64,000 bases of DNA from a virus. A program made the translations under genes and the position numbers. The notes under the pieces are model-generated. The model saw nothing but the letters and a program-made list of their open reading frames with translations, had not been told where the DNA came from and made no database searches. Shown piece by piece: positions 23,241-31,336 of the stretch (its first letter is position 1; each line of letters begins with the position of its first letter). Location: the IMG/VR virus record IMGVR_UViG_3300032829_000004, positions 33,803 to 97,802 of that record; one strand, written 5' to 3'.

Positions 23241-23575
23241 CAGTCGTCCACCGCCCGGCGTGCCTCGTAGCTGGGCTCAGCCTTGCAGGGCGTGCAGCCG
23301 CAGTCCGGCCCGTGCTTGACGCGCACCTGCCCGTTGCGCGCGGACATGCGGATGTAACCGGTGGCCATGTCCTGAGCCCGGTTAAACTCCCGCCAGTCCG
23401 AAGCGCGCTGTCCGGTTTTCTCCGGCACGTGCGAGATGAAGTTCAGGTGGTCGGCAAGCTTGCCCCAGAACAGCCAGTCGTCGTCAAGGACCCGGTGCTC
23501 CGCACGGATCAGCTGCTCGGCGTATCGGATCTTCTCCGCAGGGCCGAGCATCTCGGGATCAGAAGCGCTGCTCAT
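23240..23575 (-). CDS. Hypothetical early protein with CxCxPC motif
   Basis: 111 residues from an ATG with AGGA eight bases upstream. Helical body (EKIRYAEQLIRAEHRVLDDD) and a C-terminal PDCGCTPCKAEPSY, a possible metal or redox motif. Confidence 0.55.
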   Translation of the reverse strand: MSSASDPEMLGPAEKIRYAEQLIRAEHRVLDDDWLFWGKLADHLNFISHVPEKTGQRASDWREFNRAQDMATGYIRMSARNGQVRVKHGPDCGCTPCKAEPSYEARRAVDD

Positions 23576-23579
23576 CTGC

Positions 23580-23879
23580 TCAGTCCTCTCCTGCCGCCGT
23601 GGCGGCCCATACGTGGTGCACCGGGCAGCCCCCACGAAAGCCGCCCCGCTCGGGTAGTCCGGGCGGGCAGATGCACTCGCCTGCCGGCTGCTCGCCGGGG
23701 AACTGGTAGCCGTCCATCTCCGACTCGGGCAGCTCGCCCGCCTGTATGCGCAGCGCGGTCTCCGCTGCCGACATGAGAGGCAGCGCGTCCAGGTCGGATC
23801 GCAGGACGTGCAGCGCCCGCTCTAGCAGCGTCTCGGCCCTGTGCCCCCAAAGACGGGCGCGGTCCTTGTTAAGCGCCAC
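23580..23879 (-). CDS. Hypothetical early protein, His/Cys-rich end
   Basis: 99 residues from a GTG. Basic helix LNKDRARLWGHRAETLLERA, followed by ECICPPGLPERGGFRGGCPV near the end. Overlaps the upstream gene by 11 bases. Confidence 0.5.
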   Translation of the reverse strand: MALNKDRARLWGHRAETLLERALHVLRSDLDALPLMSAAETALRIQAGELPESEMDGYQFPGEQPAGECICPPGLPERGGFRGGCPVHHVWAATAAGED

Positions 23880-24090
23880 GGGGAGCCTCTGTTCCTGGCG
23901 CCGTGGCGGCCGAGGTAGGGAGCAGCGTCAGGTCGGCGGGCAAGGTCGCCTGCGACTGCACCCGCCCCCCGTAGGCGACGTAGACGACTTCCTCGCCAGT
24001 GCCCGTGATGACCCCGTCCTCGGCCCAGGGAAGCCCTGCGCAGTACGTCACGCTGTCGCCGACGTGGTTGCGTGCCTCGTCAAGCGTCAT
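23869..24090 (-). CDS. Small beta-rich hypothetical protein
   Basis: 73 residues, MTLDEARNHVGDSVTYCAGL then DGVITGTGEEVVYVAYGGRV, suggesting an SH3-like small barrel. TGATG overlap with the upstream gene. Unknown role. Confidence 0.55.
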   Translation of the reverse strand: MTLDEARNHVGDSVTYCAGLPWAEDGVITGTGEEVVYVAYGGRVQSQATLPADLTLLPTSAATAPGTEAPRGA

Positions 24091-24479
24091 CACTCGCACT
24101 CCTCGTCGTCCGGTGTTCCCTCGGCCCATGACAGCTCGAAGTCGAGCAGCCCGAGCCTGGCCGCATCCTCGACGTCGTCCGCGCGCCCGCCCCCGTCGAG
24201 GAGGTTCAGCCACTCCTCGACCTCGGGCAGGGTTTCTGCCACCCAGTGCCGGTAAGGCGGGTGCTTCTCCTGCGCGGCGACGAGACCGACGTCCACGGAG
24301 ACAGTCACGGCATCCGGGCCGATCGCGTCCGCGATCGCGCGGGCGGCAGCCGACCCGGTCAGGCTCGCCGCGACATGCCTGCGGACATGCTCCGGGGAGA
24401 CCCGGACGACCGTCGTGTTGCGGGGCCACGCGGGCACGGTCTCCGCCAGGACCGGAACCGGGTCGCACTTACCGGCCAT
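24090..24479 (-). CDS. Hypothetical early protein
   Basis: 129 residues from the ATG at 24479. Contains RNTTVVRVSPEHVRRHVAAS and a strongly acidic end (WAEGTPDDEECE). No family recognised. Confidence 0.55.
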   Translation of the reverse strand: MAGKCDPVPVLAETVPAWPRNTTVVRVSPEHVRRHVAASLTGSAAARAIADAIGPDAVTVSVDVGLVAAQEKHPPYRHWVAETLPEVEEWLNLLDGGGRADDVEDAARLGLLDFELSWAEGTPDDEECE

Positions 24480-24798
24480 TGCCGCCATCCTCGGGAAGCG
24501 CCCTGACGACGAGAGGCCCGAAGAAGCCGCCCTCGCTCCGCTCGACCGCGTACCCGGCTGCCTCGATCGCGTCGGCGTACCGGCCTTCAAGCTCCGCCGA
24601 GGCCCGCCTGTCGGCCTCGGTGGAGTTGTACTTGCCGTCCTCGTGATACACGGTCACCGTTCCGCCGCTGCCACGGGCAACGAAGCCGCAGGTACGGCTG
24701 TGCCATCCGGGGACTGCGGTCGCGTGCTTCACGGACCGCTCGAAGCCGGCCTTCTGCAGCAGCGCGGAAATACCCTGCGCTGTAGGCTGCCTGGACAT
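24469..24798 (-). CDS. Hypothetical early protein
   Basis: 109 residues. An alpha-beta pattern (ISALLQKAGFERSVKHATAV, GGTVTVYHEDGKYN, YADAIEAAGYAVERSEGGFF) like small phage proteins that include a repeated LxxAGY element. Function unknown. Confidence 0.55.
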   Translation of the reverse strand: MSRQPTAQGISALLQKAGFERSVKHATAVPGWHSRTCGFVARGSGGTVTVYHEDGKYNSTEADRRASAELEGRYADAIEAAGYAVERSEGGFFGPLVVRALPEDGGNGR

Positions 24799-24799
24799 T

Positions 24800-25033
24800 T
24801 CAGCCTTCCTTTTCGATAGGGATCTCGGCCGGACCGCGGCATGCCGCCGCGCCTTCCGGGTCGGTGACCGGGTTCACGGCGGTCAGGTGCGTGTACCCGG
24901 TCGCCTCCAGGTCGTGTTCCATCCCCTGCGGGCAGGTTGCCAGGTGGAGCGAGCGGCCCTTCAGGTCGCCGCCGGGGATGACCCGGTACACGAAGCAGCG
25001 GAGGCCGCAGAACTTGCAGTAGGCGCCGGGCAC
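24800..25033 (-). CDS. Small zinc-binding protein
   Basis: 77 residues from a GTG. YCKFCGLRCFVYR, then HLATCPQGMEHD, places three Cys and a His as in compact zinc folds. Confidence 0.5.
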   Translation of the reverse strand: MPGAYCKFCGLRCFVYRVIPGGDLKGRSLHLATCPQGMEHDLEATGYTHLTAVNPVTDPEGAAACRGPAEIPIEKEG

Positions 25034-25035
25034 GG

Positions 25036-25272
25036 TCAGTCCTCCTCTGCCAGCCGGACCTTCGCCGGGTCAAGCGTCGCGACCCGGCGGTTGCGCTTCT
25101 TCGCCGACGGTGCGCCGCTGAGGCGGGTCAGTTCACCGGCCACGAGCACCCGGCCGGGCAGGCTGCTCACCAGCACCTTGTCGACCCGGAGCCGGTAGGG
25201 AAGCGTCCTGGTTGCGTCCGCGCCGGCAGGGACGATGATCTCGACTCCCGGCCTGATGTCCTCGGGTGCCAT
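25036..25272 (-). CDS. Small beta-rich hypothetical protein
   Basis: 78 residues: IRPGVEIIVPAGADATRTLP, then YRLRVDKVLVSSLPGRVLVA and a KKRNRR patch. The strand pattern suggests an OB- or SH3-like fold with a basic tip. Confidence 0.5.
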   Translation of the reverse strand: MAPEDIRPGVEIIVPAGADATRTLPYRLRVDKVLVSSLPGRVLVAGELTRLSGAPSAKKRNRRVATLDPAKVRLAEED

Positions 25273-25273
25273 G

Positions 25274-25417
25274 TCAGGCCTCCGCTTCCGTGATCTCGCG
25301 CAGCTTCTCCCCGTACTGGCGGACAGCCGCGCTCAGCTCCTCCTCCGTCGCGAACACGGAACGGTCTCCGAGCAGGAAGCCCAGGGCCGCACTGCTGAAC
25401 TCGTCCATCTGTGCCAT
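25274..25417 (-). CDS. 47-residue acidic helical protein
   Basis: ATG at 25417, one base after the upstream stop. MAQMDEFSSAALGFLLGDRS followed by an acidic helix. Tight spacing supports translation. Confidence 0.45.
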   Translation of the reverse strand: MAQMDEFSSAALGFLLGDRSVFATEEELSAAVRQYGEKLREITEAEA

Positions 25418-25418
25418 G

Positions 25419-25640
25419 TCAGGCGCTCCTCTCCCATGCGATGCGGATCTTGCGGGCGAGCTCCGCGCGGCCCTGGCCGGCGAGGTCCAGGCACAGGCGG
25501 CGGGTGAGGGCTTCGGCGACCTCGGCGCACTTCGCGGCGAACGCGGGGCTGGAGGCGTCGGCGGCGGGGTTGACCCGGGCGACGAGCACGGCGGCCTGCT
25601 CGCGGATGTGGGCGACGACGCCTGCGGCGGTACCAGGCAT
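25419..25640 (-). CDS. Small helical hypothetical protein
   Basis: 73 residues; AAGVVAHIREQAAVLVARVN and AALTRR-like helices. One base separates it from each neighbour. Confidence 0.5.
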   Translation of the reverse strand: MPGTAAGVVAHIREQAAVLVARVNPAADASSPAFAAKCAEVAEALTRRLCLDLAGQGRAELARKIRIAWERSA

Positions 25641-25641
25641 G

Positions 25642-26013
25642 TCAGGCCGCCTTCGCGATCGAGCGGCGGGAAGCGATCGACAAGACCCGCGCGGCCAGCT
25701 GGTGGTAGCAGCGGCGGTCCTTCGCCCCGGCCGCGCACGTGCAGCTCGAGCCGTCGGTGGCGTACGTGTCCGTGCCCTTGCTGGACACGGCCAGGTACAG
25801 GCCCGGTGCCTGGGAGACGATCCCGCCGTCCTTGATCAGCTCGTCCGCCTTGGCCTGCTGCGCGTCGGTGAAGCCCTCGCGGACCTCGGCGATGGCGGCC
25901 TGGCGGATCTTCGCGGCGCACTTCGGGCCGTAACCGGTGCTCGCGGTGAGCTTGCGCCCGCAGCGGAGGCAGCGCCGGGTTTCGCATGTGACATGCGGAA
26001 GTTCGTTGCGCAT
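25642..26013 (-). CDS. DUF6011-like protein with SWIM-type zinc finger
   Basis: 123 residues. N-terminal CLRCGRKLTASTGYGPKCAA resembles DUF6011. A linker helix follows (TDAQQAKADELIKDGG), then SSCTCAAGAKDRRCYHQLAA, a CxC...CxH SWIM zinc finger. It is the first gene of its leftward block. TAGCAT lies seven bases before its ATG, implying a leaderless transcript. Confidence 0.65.
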   Translation of the reverse strand: MRNELPHVTCETRRCLRCGRKLTASTGYGPKCAAKIRQAAIAEVREGFTDAQQAKADELIKDGGIVSQAPGLYLAVSSKGTDTYATDGSSCTCAAGAKDRRCYHQLAARVLSIASRRSIAKAA

Positions 26014-26073
26014 GTAACCGATGCTAGCGTGCACAGAAGACAAGCGCAACTCAGTTGCGCTACTATCCCTGGC
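26014..26073. promoter_or_regulatory. Divergent leaderless promoters with central operator
   Basis: AGCGCAAC-TCA-GTTGCGCT (26043-26061) is a perfect 8-bp inverted repeat. TACTAT at 26061-26066 lies seven bases before the rightward ATG (26074). TAGCAT at about 26021-26026 on the other strand lies seven bases before the leftward ATG (26013). Both spacings suit transcription starting at the initiation codon. A GTTGCGC half-site recurs at 26005-26011. Confidence 0.6.
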
Positions 26074-26325
26074 ATGAACGAAAACGAGCACGTGGCCGCG
26101 ATCGAAGCCGCCACGAGCCGGTACAGCGAGGCCCTCGCGGCACTCGAACAGGCCCGCAAAGAGGCTGCCGACACCGTTCTCGCCGCACTCAGAGACAAGG
26201 TTCCCCCGACCACCGTCACGGAGAAGTCGCCGTTCACCGCCACCTACGTGCGGCAGATGGCGCGCGAAGCGGGCATACCGGCAGCGACGACCCGGCGCAG
26301 GCCGCAGCGGCGTTCGGCGTCGTAG
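26074..26325 (+). CDS. Putative small DNA-binding regulator
   Basis: 83 residues on the opposite strand to its neighbours. A helix (IEAATSRYSEALAALEQARK) precedes TVTEKSPFTATYVRQMAREAG, which resembles a recognition helix, and a basic tail TTRRRPQRRSAS. Placement next to a palindromic operator suggests it represses itself and the divergent leftward gene. Confidence 0.6.
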   Translation: MNENEHVAAIEAATSRYSEALAALEQARKEAADTVLAALRDKVPPTTVTEKSPFTATYVRQMAREAGIPAATTRRRPQRRSAS

Positions 26326-26330
26326 CCCGG

Positions 26331-26633
26331 TCATCCCGCTACCCTCTCCACGGCGGTACCCGAGTCCTCGACGCCCCACTTCCGCCGCCTGTACTCGGCC
26401 ACCTTCGCCGCGTCCTCCTCGCCCAGCCGGTACGGTTCCCTGTCCAGCGGCCCGTCGCGGGGCAGCTCCTGCCGGCACGCGGGGCACCGCCAGTCCTCCA
26501 GGGCGCCGATCATCACGCCGCTGCCCGTCGTCCGGAGCGAGCGGCGGTTGATTCGCACCGTGGCAACGGCGATGTAGCGGATCGGATGGCCGCAGAACGG
26601 GCATGAGACGCGAGTCTCCAGGGTGACGATCAC
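26331..26633 (-). CDS. Zinc-ribbon protein
   Basis: 100 residues from a GTG. VSCPFCGHPIRYIA and WRCPACRQELPRD give two CxxC pairs about 40 residues apart. It converges on the regulator at 26074 with five bases between stops. Confidence 0.55.
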   Translation of the reverse strand: MIVTLETRVSCPFCGHPIRYIAVATVRINRRSLRTTGSGVMIGALEDWRCPACRQELPRDGPLDREPYRLGEEDAAKVAEYRRRKWGVEDSGTAVERVAG

Positions 26634-26809
26634 GCCGCGCCGCCGGACCCGCCGAGCACCAGCTGCCCCGAATGGTGGGCCATGAGGACTGCTGCTTCCC
26701 GGACGGTGCGGGGCTTGCGGGGGCGGGGCGCGGGCCTGCCCTTCAGGTTCCAGGCCCGCAGCCTCCGCTCCAGGTCCGGTTCCGTGCCTGGCTTGCGCTT
26801 GCCGGTCAC
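26630..26809 (-). CDS. 59-residue basic protein
   Basis: GTG at 26809 with GTGA overlaps at both ends. Arg/Pro-rich N-terminus (RRLRAWNLKGRPAPRPRKPR) then TVREAAVLMAHHSGQLVLGG. Possibly nucleic-acid binding. Confidence 0.45.
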   Translation of the reverse strand: MTGKRKPGTEPDLERRLRAWNLKGRPAPRPRKPRTVREAAVLMAHHSGQLVLGGSGGAA

Positions 26810-27054
26810 GGCCTGCCCCCGGTGCCCGCCGTCTCCCTCGCGCACCGTCCCGGGTCGTGCGCGGGCATCATGCCTTCCAGGTCGGACGGGACGGGAAAAT
26901 ACCCGTGCCAGCGTCCCGCGGCGGCATGCTCCCGGCAGCAGGCCAGGAACGCGGCCCCGTCCCGCTCGGCCATGACGCGGACGGTCCCCCACGTGCGGAC
27001 GAACGTCCCCGGCGCTACGCCGAGCATGGCCAACGGCATCCGCCCCGCCGTCAC
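26806..27054 (-). CDS. Hypothetical protein
   Basis: 82 residues from a GTG at 27054. Aromatic and Cys-containing (FVRTWGTVRVM, AFLACCREHAAAGRWHGYF). No family recognised. Confidence 0.45.
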   Translation of the reverse strand: MTAGRMPLAMLGVAPGTFVRTWGTVRVMAERDGAAFLACCREHAAAGRWHGYFPVPSDLEGMMPAHDPGRCARETAGTGGRP

Positions 27055-27272
27055 CGGTCCCCGCCTTCCCCCGCGAGCAGCGCGCGGACCTCGGGCTCGC
27101 GGAACCTTCGGTGCCCGCCGGGAGTCCGGACCGCCGTCAGCCTGCCTTCCTTCACCCACCGCATCACCGTCTTCGGGGCCACGCGGAACATCGCGGCGAC
27201 TTCAGCCGGGGTCATCAGCGGCTCCTCGGCGGCGAGGTCCGGAACGGGAGGCGGAGGGGTCTTACCGGGCAC
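27051..27272 (-). CDS. BldC/MerR-like DNA-binding protein (excisionase type)
   Basis: 73 residues. LMTPAEVAAMFRVAPKTVMR, then WVKEGRLTAVRTPGGHRRFR, is the standard winged helix of BldC-like and Xis-type proteins, with the GGHRR wing. It may be the directionality factor for one of the recombinases, or an early regulator. Confidence 0.8.
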   Translation of the reverse strand: MPGKTPPPPVPDLAAEEPLMTPAEVAAMFRVAPKTVMRWVKEGRLTAVRTPGGHRRFREPEVRALLAGEGGDR

Positions 27273-28086
27273 CTGCCGTCACCTCCTCCGGCTGGTCGCA
27301 TACCTTGCAGCGGTGGGCGAAGTCCGCCGACTCGCGGCACCGGCCGATGCACGCCTCGCAGAACCGGCCGAACGGGCCTGCCTGCGGTACGGCGACCCGC
27401 TGTTTCCCGCAGGCCGCGCAGGCGGGCACGGGCGGGTGAAGCCGTTCCCAGCATCCGTCCGGGCACGGTTCGACCCGGCACAGCGGCTCGTGGCCGTAGC
27501 CGTCCAGGCCCCCGCCGCAGTTGCACCCGTCCGTGTCGACCAGGCCGTGCTCGCACCGGCCGCAGGTGACGGCGAGGGCGAGGACCGCCGCGGCGTTCAC
27601 CCGCGCGTCCTCCGCCCGGCCGGACGGCTTGCGGGCTTCCCCGTCCATCGCCTCCCGGCAGCGGGCGGCGACCGCCTCGAGCCGCGCCTCCTTCACGGCG
27701 AGATCTTCCCGCAGGCGCCCCGCCAGCAGCTCCAGCGCGTAGAGCTCCCCGCCGGACGGCTCCATCCCGGCAGGCGGGGCGGGCTCGTGCTCCGCCTCGA
27801 ACTCTCCCGCCTTCCACCGCCGGATGCCCAGGAGGCCCGGCACCCGGGCCGCCCAGTCACCCGGGGGCAGGAGAATGTGCTGCCCGTCAGACGCCCTGCG
27901 GACCCAGATCATGCCCTCGCGTTCCTCGCCGTGCAGGGCGGGAAGCGCCTCTTCCGGCTGCGCCCCCCACTCCGCCAGCAGTGCCCGGACTCCGGGGGTC
28001 CCGTCCCACCGGACCGCCTCAGTATCGGCGTCGCGGCGCCGGAACCGGGCGGCGCAGCAGGGGGATGTTTCAGTTTCCGCTGTCAT
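27262..28086 (-). CDS. Multi-cysteine hypothetical protein
   Basis: 274 residues. The N-terminal 100 residues (VRWDGTPGVRALLAEWGAQP; ILLPPGDWAARVPG) resemble phage proteins that carry small beta modules. A long helix (LLAGRLREDLAVKEARLEAV) leads to at least five CxxC-type motifs (VTCGRCEHG, CNCGGG, CPDGCWE, ACAACGKQR, HRCKVCDQPE), so several zinc sites are likely. Confidence 0.6.
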   Translation of the reverse strand: MTAETETSPCCAARFRRRDADTEAVRWDGTPGVRALLAEWGAQPEEALPALHGEEREGMIWVRRASDGQHILLPPGDWAARVPGLLGIRRWKAGEFEAEHEPAPPAGMEPSGGELYALELLAGRLREDLAVKEARLEAVAARCREAMDGEARKPSGRAEDARVNAAAVLALAVTCGRCEHGLVDTDGCNCGGGLDGYGHEPLCRVEPCPDGCWERLHPPVPACAACGKQRVAVPQAGPFGRFCEACIGRCRESADFAHRCKVCDQPEEVTAGAR

Positions 28087-28378
28087 CGCTGCCTCTCGTG
28101 TAAGGGATCTCGTACAGGTGCCAGACCAGGCCGTCCGGCGTCCGCGGGCAGGTGCCGGCCCATTTCGCACCCTCAGGCAGAGGGTGGCCGGTGCCGAAGA
28201 CCTGGAAGGCGCGCGGCCGGGCCGGCTTCGCCTCGTCATGCTCGGCCCAGAACTCGACTCCCGTCCCGTCGCCGAGCGCGCCGGCGTGCACCGGGTCGCC
28301 GGCCAGGCCGACCGTGACCGGGCCGCCAAGGCCGACCTCGTACCGGAGCATGCGGCGCCGGGGCTCCCGGCCGGTCAC
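28070..28378 (-). CDS. DUF7352-like protein
   Basis: 102 residues from a GTG at 28378. LRYEVGLGGPVTVGLAGDPV, VEFWAEHDEAKP, FQVFGTGHPLPEGAKWAGTC and LVWHLYEIP follow the DUF7352 pattern common in actinophages. Predicted small beta-sandwich, function unknown. Confidence 0.7.
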   Translation of the reverse strand: MTGREPRRRMLRYEVGLGGPVTVGLAGDPVHAGALGDGTGVEFWAEHDEAKPARPRAFQVFGTGHPLPEGAKWAGTCPRTPDGLVWHLYEIPYTRGSDDSGN

Positions 28379-28755
28379 CGCCCGTCCTCCGTCCCGGCCG
28401 TCTCGAGCGGCCCGTCCGGTTCCATCGGAACGCCGGCGTCCGCGAGCACCCTGAGAGCGGCACGGCGAGCATCTGCGGCATTCTGGCCACCCCGGAGAAG
28501 CTCCCTGCGGACGCCCCGGACCAGGGCCTGGTAGCGCTCGAGCCCCGTGCTGACGGCGGCCAGTTCCGTGCGGACACGCTCGCGCGCCTTGGACGGGAGC
28601 GCATCGCCGAGGAATTCCGCGCGCTCCGGCGGCAGGCAGAACGACGTGACCTGCAAGCCGTAGTCCACCGTGATCCTGGCGGCATGCGGAGCGTGTCCCG
28701 GGATTTCGCAGATCGAGATGACGAGCTCGCCCAGTTTCGGCGTCGGGGCGGTCAT
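28375..28755 (-). CDS. Hypothetical early protein
   Basis: 126 residues. Beta-rich start (GELVISICEIPGHAPHAARI) and a helical end with RARRAALRVLADAG-type text. Coupled to both neighbours by ATGA/GTGA overlaps. Confidence 0.55.
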   Translation of the reverse strand: MTAPTPKLGELVISICEIPGHAPHAARITVDYGLQVTSFCLPPERAEFLGDALPSKARERVRTELAAVSTGLERYQALVRGVRRELLRGGQNAADARRAALRVLADAGVPMEPDGPLETAGTEDGR

Positions 28756-29804
28756 AGCGACGCCTCGCAGTCGTCGTAGTCGCCGTCCTCGGCGGCCATG
28801 TCACGGGCATGCTGCCTGGCTTCGCGGTCCTGCTCTGCGGCGACTCCAGCGGCATCGTCGCCGACATGCTCAGGGGACGGGCCGCCCATCCCGCCGGCGT
28901 GCGCCTGCAGGTCTGCGGCGCGCTGCCTGTCCTCGCGCCAGCGGCGGAACTCCGCCAGCTCCTCGTCGTCCCAGTCGCCCAGCAGGCCGCGCTCAGCCGG
29001 GGGCGGGGGGACGGTCACGGTCCACGGGCCGAACGTCACCGGCCGGCGCGCGACACCCCCGCCCACGATCCACTCGCGGTGCTCCTCCGCGTCGGCCTCG
29101 TCCTCGCTGGAATGCCAGCCCGCGCACTCGTCCGGGCTCTCCCCGCCCCAGAACACGACCCACTCGGTAAGGGACGGCACGGGCTGCGGTTCCGGCTGCC
29201 ACATGTTGCCGTCCCGGTCACGATGGGTCTCGTGCGCGCGGATCACGCGGCAGCGCATGCCCCACGGGCTGACCTCATCGCACGGCGGTACCGTGGCCAG
29301 CGTGGCGTCCAGTTCACCGGGCCTCATCTCGTCGCTCGCAAGGTCCAGCTCGGGCGCGGGCTGCGGCTCCGGGTGGTGCGTGGTGTCGGTGCACTGCTCG
29401 TTGCAGACTGGCCACAGCGCTTCGACCATGGTGGCTGCGCATCCGGTGGCGTACGCGGCCTCAGGGTGGCCGCTGTCATCTTGCTGGCTGCTGATGCGCC
29501 GCAGGGTGATGACAAGCTGCGTGTTCAGCCTGAGCAGCTCGCGAAGCTGACTTAGCTCGTCGCCGGGCGCGGACTGCGGCTGCTGAGCAGCGTCCTCTGC
29601 CGCCTGGTGGAGCGCGGCCTCGGCGTAGTCGCGGCGCAGCGCGGCCTCTGGCGGCAGCGGCTTGGCCTGGTCGCCGAACGGGAGCGGGTCGGCGAGTCGT
29701 TCCAGTGCGCTGACCGTGCCCGCGAGTGCGCCCTGCCGCGCCGCTGCGGCCCGGAGCGCCTCGCGCACCTCGTACGCCGCCTGTCCCGGCGTCCCGGCGG
29801 TCAC
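28752..29804 (-). CDS. Large acidic hypothetical protein
   Basis: 350 residues from a GTG. Helical N-terminus, a His/Cys patch (PVCNEQCTDTTHHPEPQPAP), a middle CDEVSPWGMRCRVIRAHETH that recalls a zinc-binding loop, EWVVFWGGESPDE, and a long acidic C-terminal coil ending DGDYDDCEASL. It may be a scaffold or inhibitor; no family is recognised. Confidence 0.55.
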   Translation of the reverse strand: MTAGTPGQAAYEVREALRAAAARQGALAGTVSALERLADPLPFGDQAKPLPPEAALRRDYAEAALHQAAEDAAQQPQSAPGDELSQLRELLRLNTQLVITLRRISSQQDDSGHPEAAYATGCAATMVEALWPVCNEQCTDTTHHPEPQPAPELDLASDEMRPGELDATLATVPPCDEVSPWGMRCRVIRAHETHRDRDGNMWQPEPQPVPSLTEWVVFWGGESPDECAGWHSSEDEADAEEHREWIVGGGVARRPVTFGPWTVTVPPPPAERGLLGDWDDEELAEFRRWREDRQRAADLQAHAGGMGGPSPEHVGDDAAGVAAEQDREARQHARDMAAEDGDYDDCEASL

Positions 29805-30190
29805 AGGTCGTCCTCGGTGTACGACCGGTACGGCTGCCCGTCGGGGTCGCAGACGCCGAGCGCTCCGGCGCGGTCGCGCCATTCCTGCTCGTCGGCGGTG
29901 TCGGGGAACGACTGGAGCATGTCGCGGACAAGGTCGTTGAGGCCGTCGATGTTGGCGAGCATGGCGTCTTCCAGGCTCGTCGTCGGCCGTCCCGCCCCGG
30001 CGGGCTCGCGCTGCGGCTGCTGCGCGACGACGGCGGCACGGAGTGCCGCAACAGCGATCTGCGTGGGACTCTCACGCAGGATCATGTGAGTGCCGATAGC
30101 TTCGGCCACCGCAGCGACTACCTCGGCCGAAGGCTCGTCCGCCTGTCCCGGCGCGGCGGCGGTCGGCGTTCCGGGGCTGGTCTCGCTCAC
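29801..30190 (-). CDS. Hypothetical early protein
   Basis: 129 residues from a GTG. Low-complexity start, then EVVAAVAEAIGTHMILRESP, and an acidic end DPDGQPYRSYTEDDL. Confidence 0.5.
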   Translation of the reverse strand: MSETSPGTPTAAAPGQADEPSAEVVAAVAEAIGTHMILRESPTQIAVAALRAAVVAQQPQREPAGAGRPTTSLEDAMLANIDGLNDLVRDMLQSFPDTADEQEWRDRAGALGVCDPDGQPYRSYTEDDL

Positions 30191-30579
30191 AGGTCGCCTC
30201 GCTCGGTGTCCGGGATGGCGTTGCCGGTGTCGTCGTCCAGTTCCTCGGCGGGCGCGAACGGGTCTGGGCCGGACGCGAGCGCGCCAGGCGACAGGGCACC
30301 GCCACCCGGCGCCGGCCGCCTGCGGCTTGCGAGCGCGCGCCGCACCGCCTCGGCATAGGCGTCGGCAGGCTCCCAGGTGACGGTTTCGGTCTGCTCGATC
30401 ACGTGGTGCGCGCCGGGGTAGTCGATCTCGCTGCGGTTCGTGAACACCGCCCGGTGCCACGTGCCCGGCTTGCCGTCCTGTGGCTCGTCATGGCCGCGTT
30501 CCTGCGAGCACCACAGGTCGACCGCGCCGTACTTGACCGCCCGGCATGTCTCAGTGACCGGGGTTCTTCTCTCAGTCAT
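30187..30579 (-). CDS. Hypothetical early protein
   Basis: 130 residues. CRAVKYGAVDLWCSQERGHD and GTWHRAVFTNRSEIDYPGAH resemble small beta proteins with a conserved Cys/His set. Pro/Asp-rich tail. It begins just downstream of the 30621-30654 hairpin. Confidence 0.5.
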   Translation of the reverse strand: MTERRTPVTETCRAVKYGAVDLWCSQERGHDEPQDGKPGTWHRAVFTNRSEIDYPGAHHVIEQTETVTWEPADAYAEAVRRALASRRRPAPGGGALSPGALASGPDPFAPAEELDDDTGNAIPDTERGDL

Positions 30580-30620
30580 CAGGGTTTTTCTCCCAGTTCG
30601 TCTCTGATGGGTGCAGGGTC

Positions 30621-30654
30621 CTCCCCGTCCCTGCCGGGGAGCAGGGACGGGGAG
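30621..30654 (-). terminator. 14-bp hairpin between early genes
   Basis: CTCCCCGTCCCTGC / GCAGGGACGGGGAG, a perfect 14-bp stem with loop CGGGGA, lies in the 95-nt gap between two leftward genes. The leader after it on the minus strand contains CTGGGAGAAAAACCC but no clean U-tract. It may attenuate the operon or protect mRNA. Confidence 0.55.
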
Positions 30655-30674
30655 AGACTGATGGGGCTCTCCGG

Positions 30675-31025
30675 CTACTTGTCGTCGTCCCACGCCTGCA
30701 TGGCGGCGCGGACCTGGTCTGCAAGTTCCCGGCCCTGGGATGACTTCAGCCGGGCGCACAGGACGGGGCACGCCTGCACCTCGGTGTCCTTCCCGGCGTA
30801 AAACAGGGTTCTCACCAGGGCCGTGGCGAGCGCCCCCTCGGCTTTGCGGGAGTCTTCCTGGATGCCGTTCCCGGCGGCGACGGCGGCGTCCAGTTCCGCC
30901 TGCACTTGCGCGCGGGACATCGCAGGAGGGTTGAGGCAGTGCCGGTCCCACGGGCAGGTCGCGCAGATGAGCGCCGGCGCGGTGCCGGCGGCGAGCGCCT
31001 CGGACACCTGGCGGTAGTCGGTCAT
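30675..31025 (-). CDS. Hypothetical protein with WhiB-like cysteine text
   Basis: 116 residues. ALICATCPWDRHCLNPPAMS carries a CxxC-X4-C group, and a final CPVCARL-type Cys pair lies near residue 88. These could hold a metal ion or Fe-S cluster, but the WhiB G[VI]WGG turn is absent, so I do not call it WhiB. Confidence 0.55.
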   Translation of the reverse strand: MTDYRQVSEALAAGTAPALICATCPWDRHCLNPPAMSRAQVQAELDAAVAAGNGIQEDSRKAEGALATALVRTLFYAGKDTEVQACPVLCARLKSSQGRELADQVRAAMQAWDDDK

Positions 31026-31336
31026 TCAGGGTTCCTTTCGTTCGTGTCCGGGAGCACTGGCTGCCCTCCGGTAGTCCTGGCCCTGGCCGTGATCTCCGCC
31101 TTGACCGCTAGGTACTCGGCGCTTCCCGGCTTCCCCGCGTCGGGCACCCTGGCATCGCTGCCGCGTGCCTGCCTCCAGTCCGGTGACGGGCGTGCCATTG
31201 TCGGCCTCCACCCGCGACCGCGCAGGGCGGCGATGAACTCGGCGGCGAAAGGCTCATCGTCCGCGTCACCCTTATTGCGGAGACGGTGCACGAGAGCGTC
31301 GATCGCGGCGCGGGTCTCGGCGTCGGGGTCGGTCAA
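31022..31336 (-). CDS. Hypothetical early protein
   Basis: 104 residues from a TTG whose next base completes the upstream stop (TTGA), favouring this start. Helical; FAAEFIAALRGRGWRPTMAR and a basic-to-acidic end. Confidence 0.5.
   Translation of the reverse strand: MTDPDAETRAAIDALVHRLRNKGDADDEPFAAEFIAALRGRGWRPTMARPSPDWRQARGSDARVPDAGKPGSAEYLAVKAEITARARTTGGQPVLPDTNERNPE

Noticed and set aside
30675-31025. WhiB-like protein
   Set aside because: Cysteine spacing is partly similar but the G[VI]WGG turn and the fourth cysteine position do not fit.
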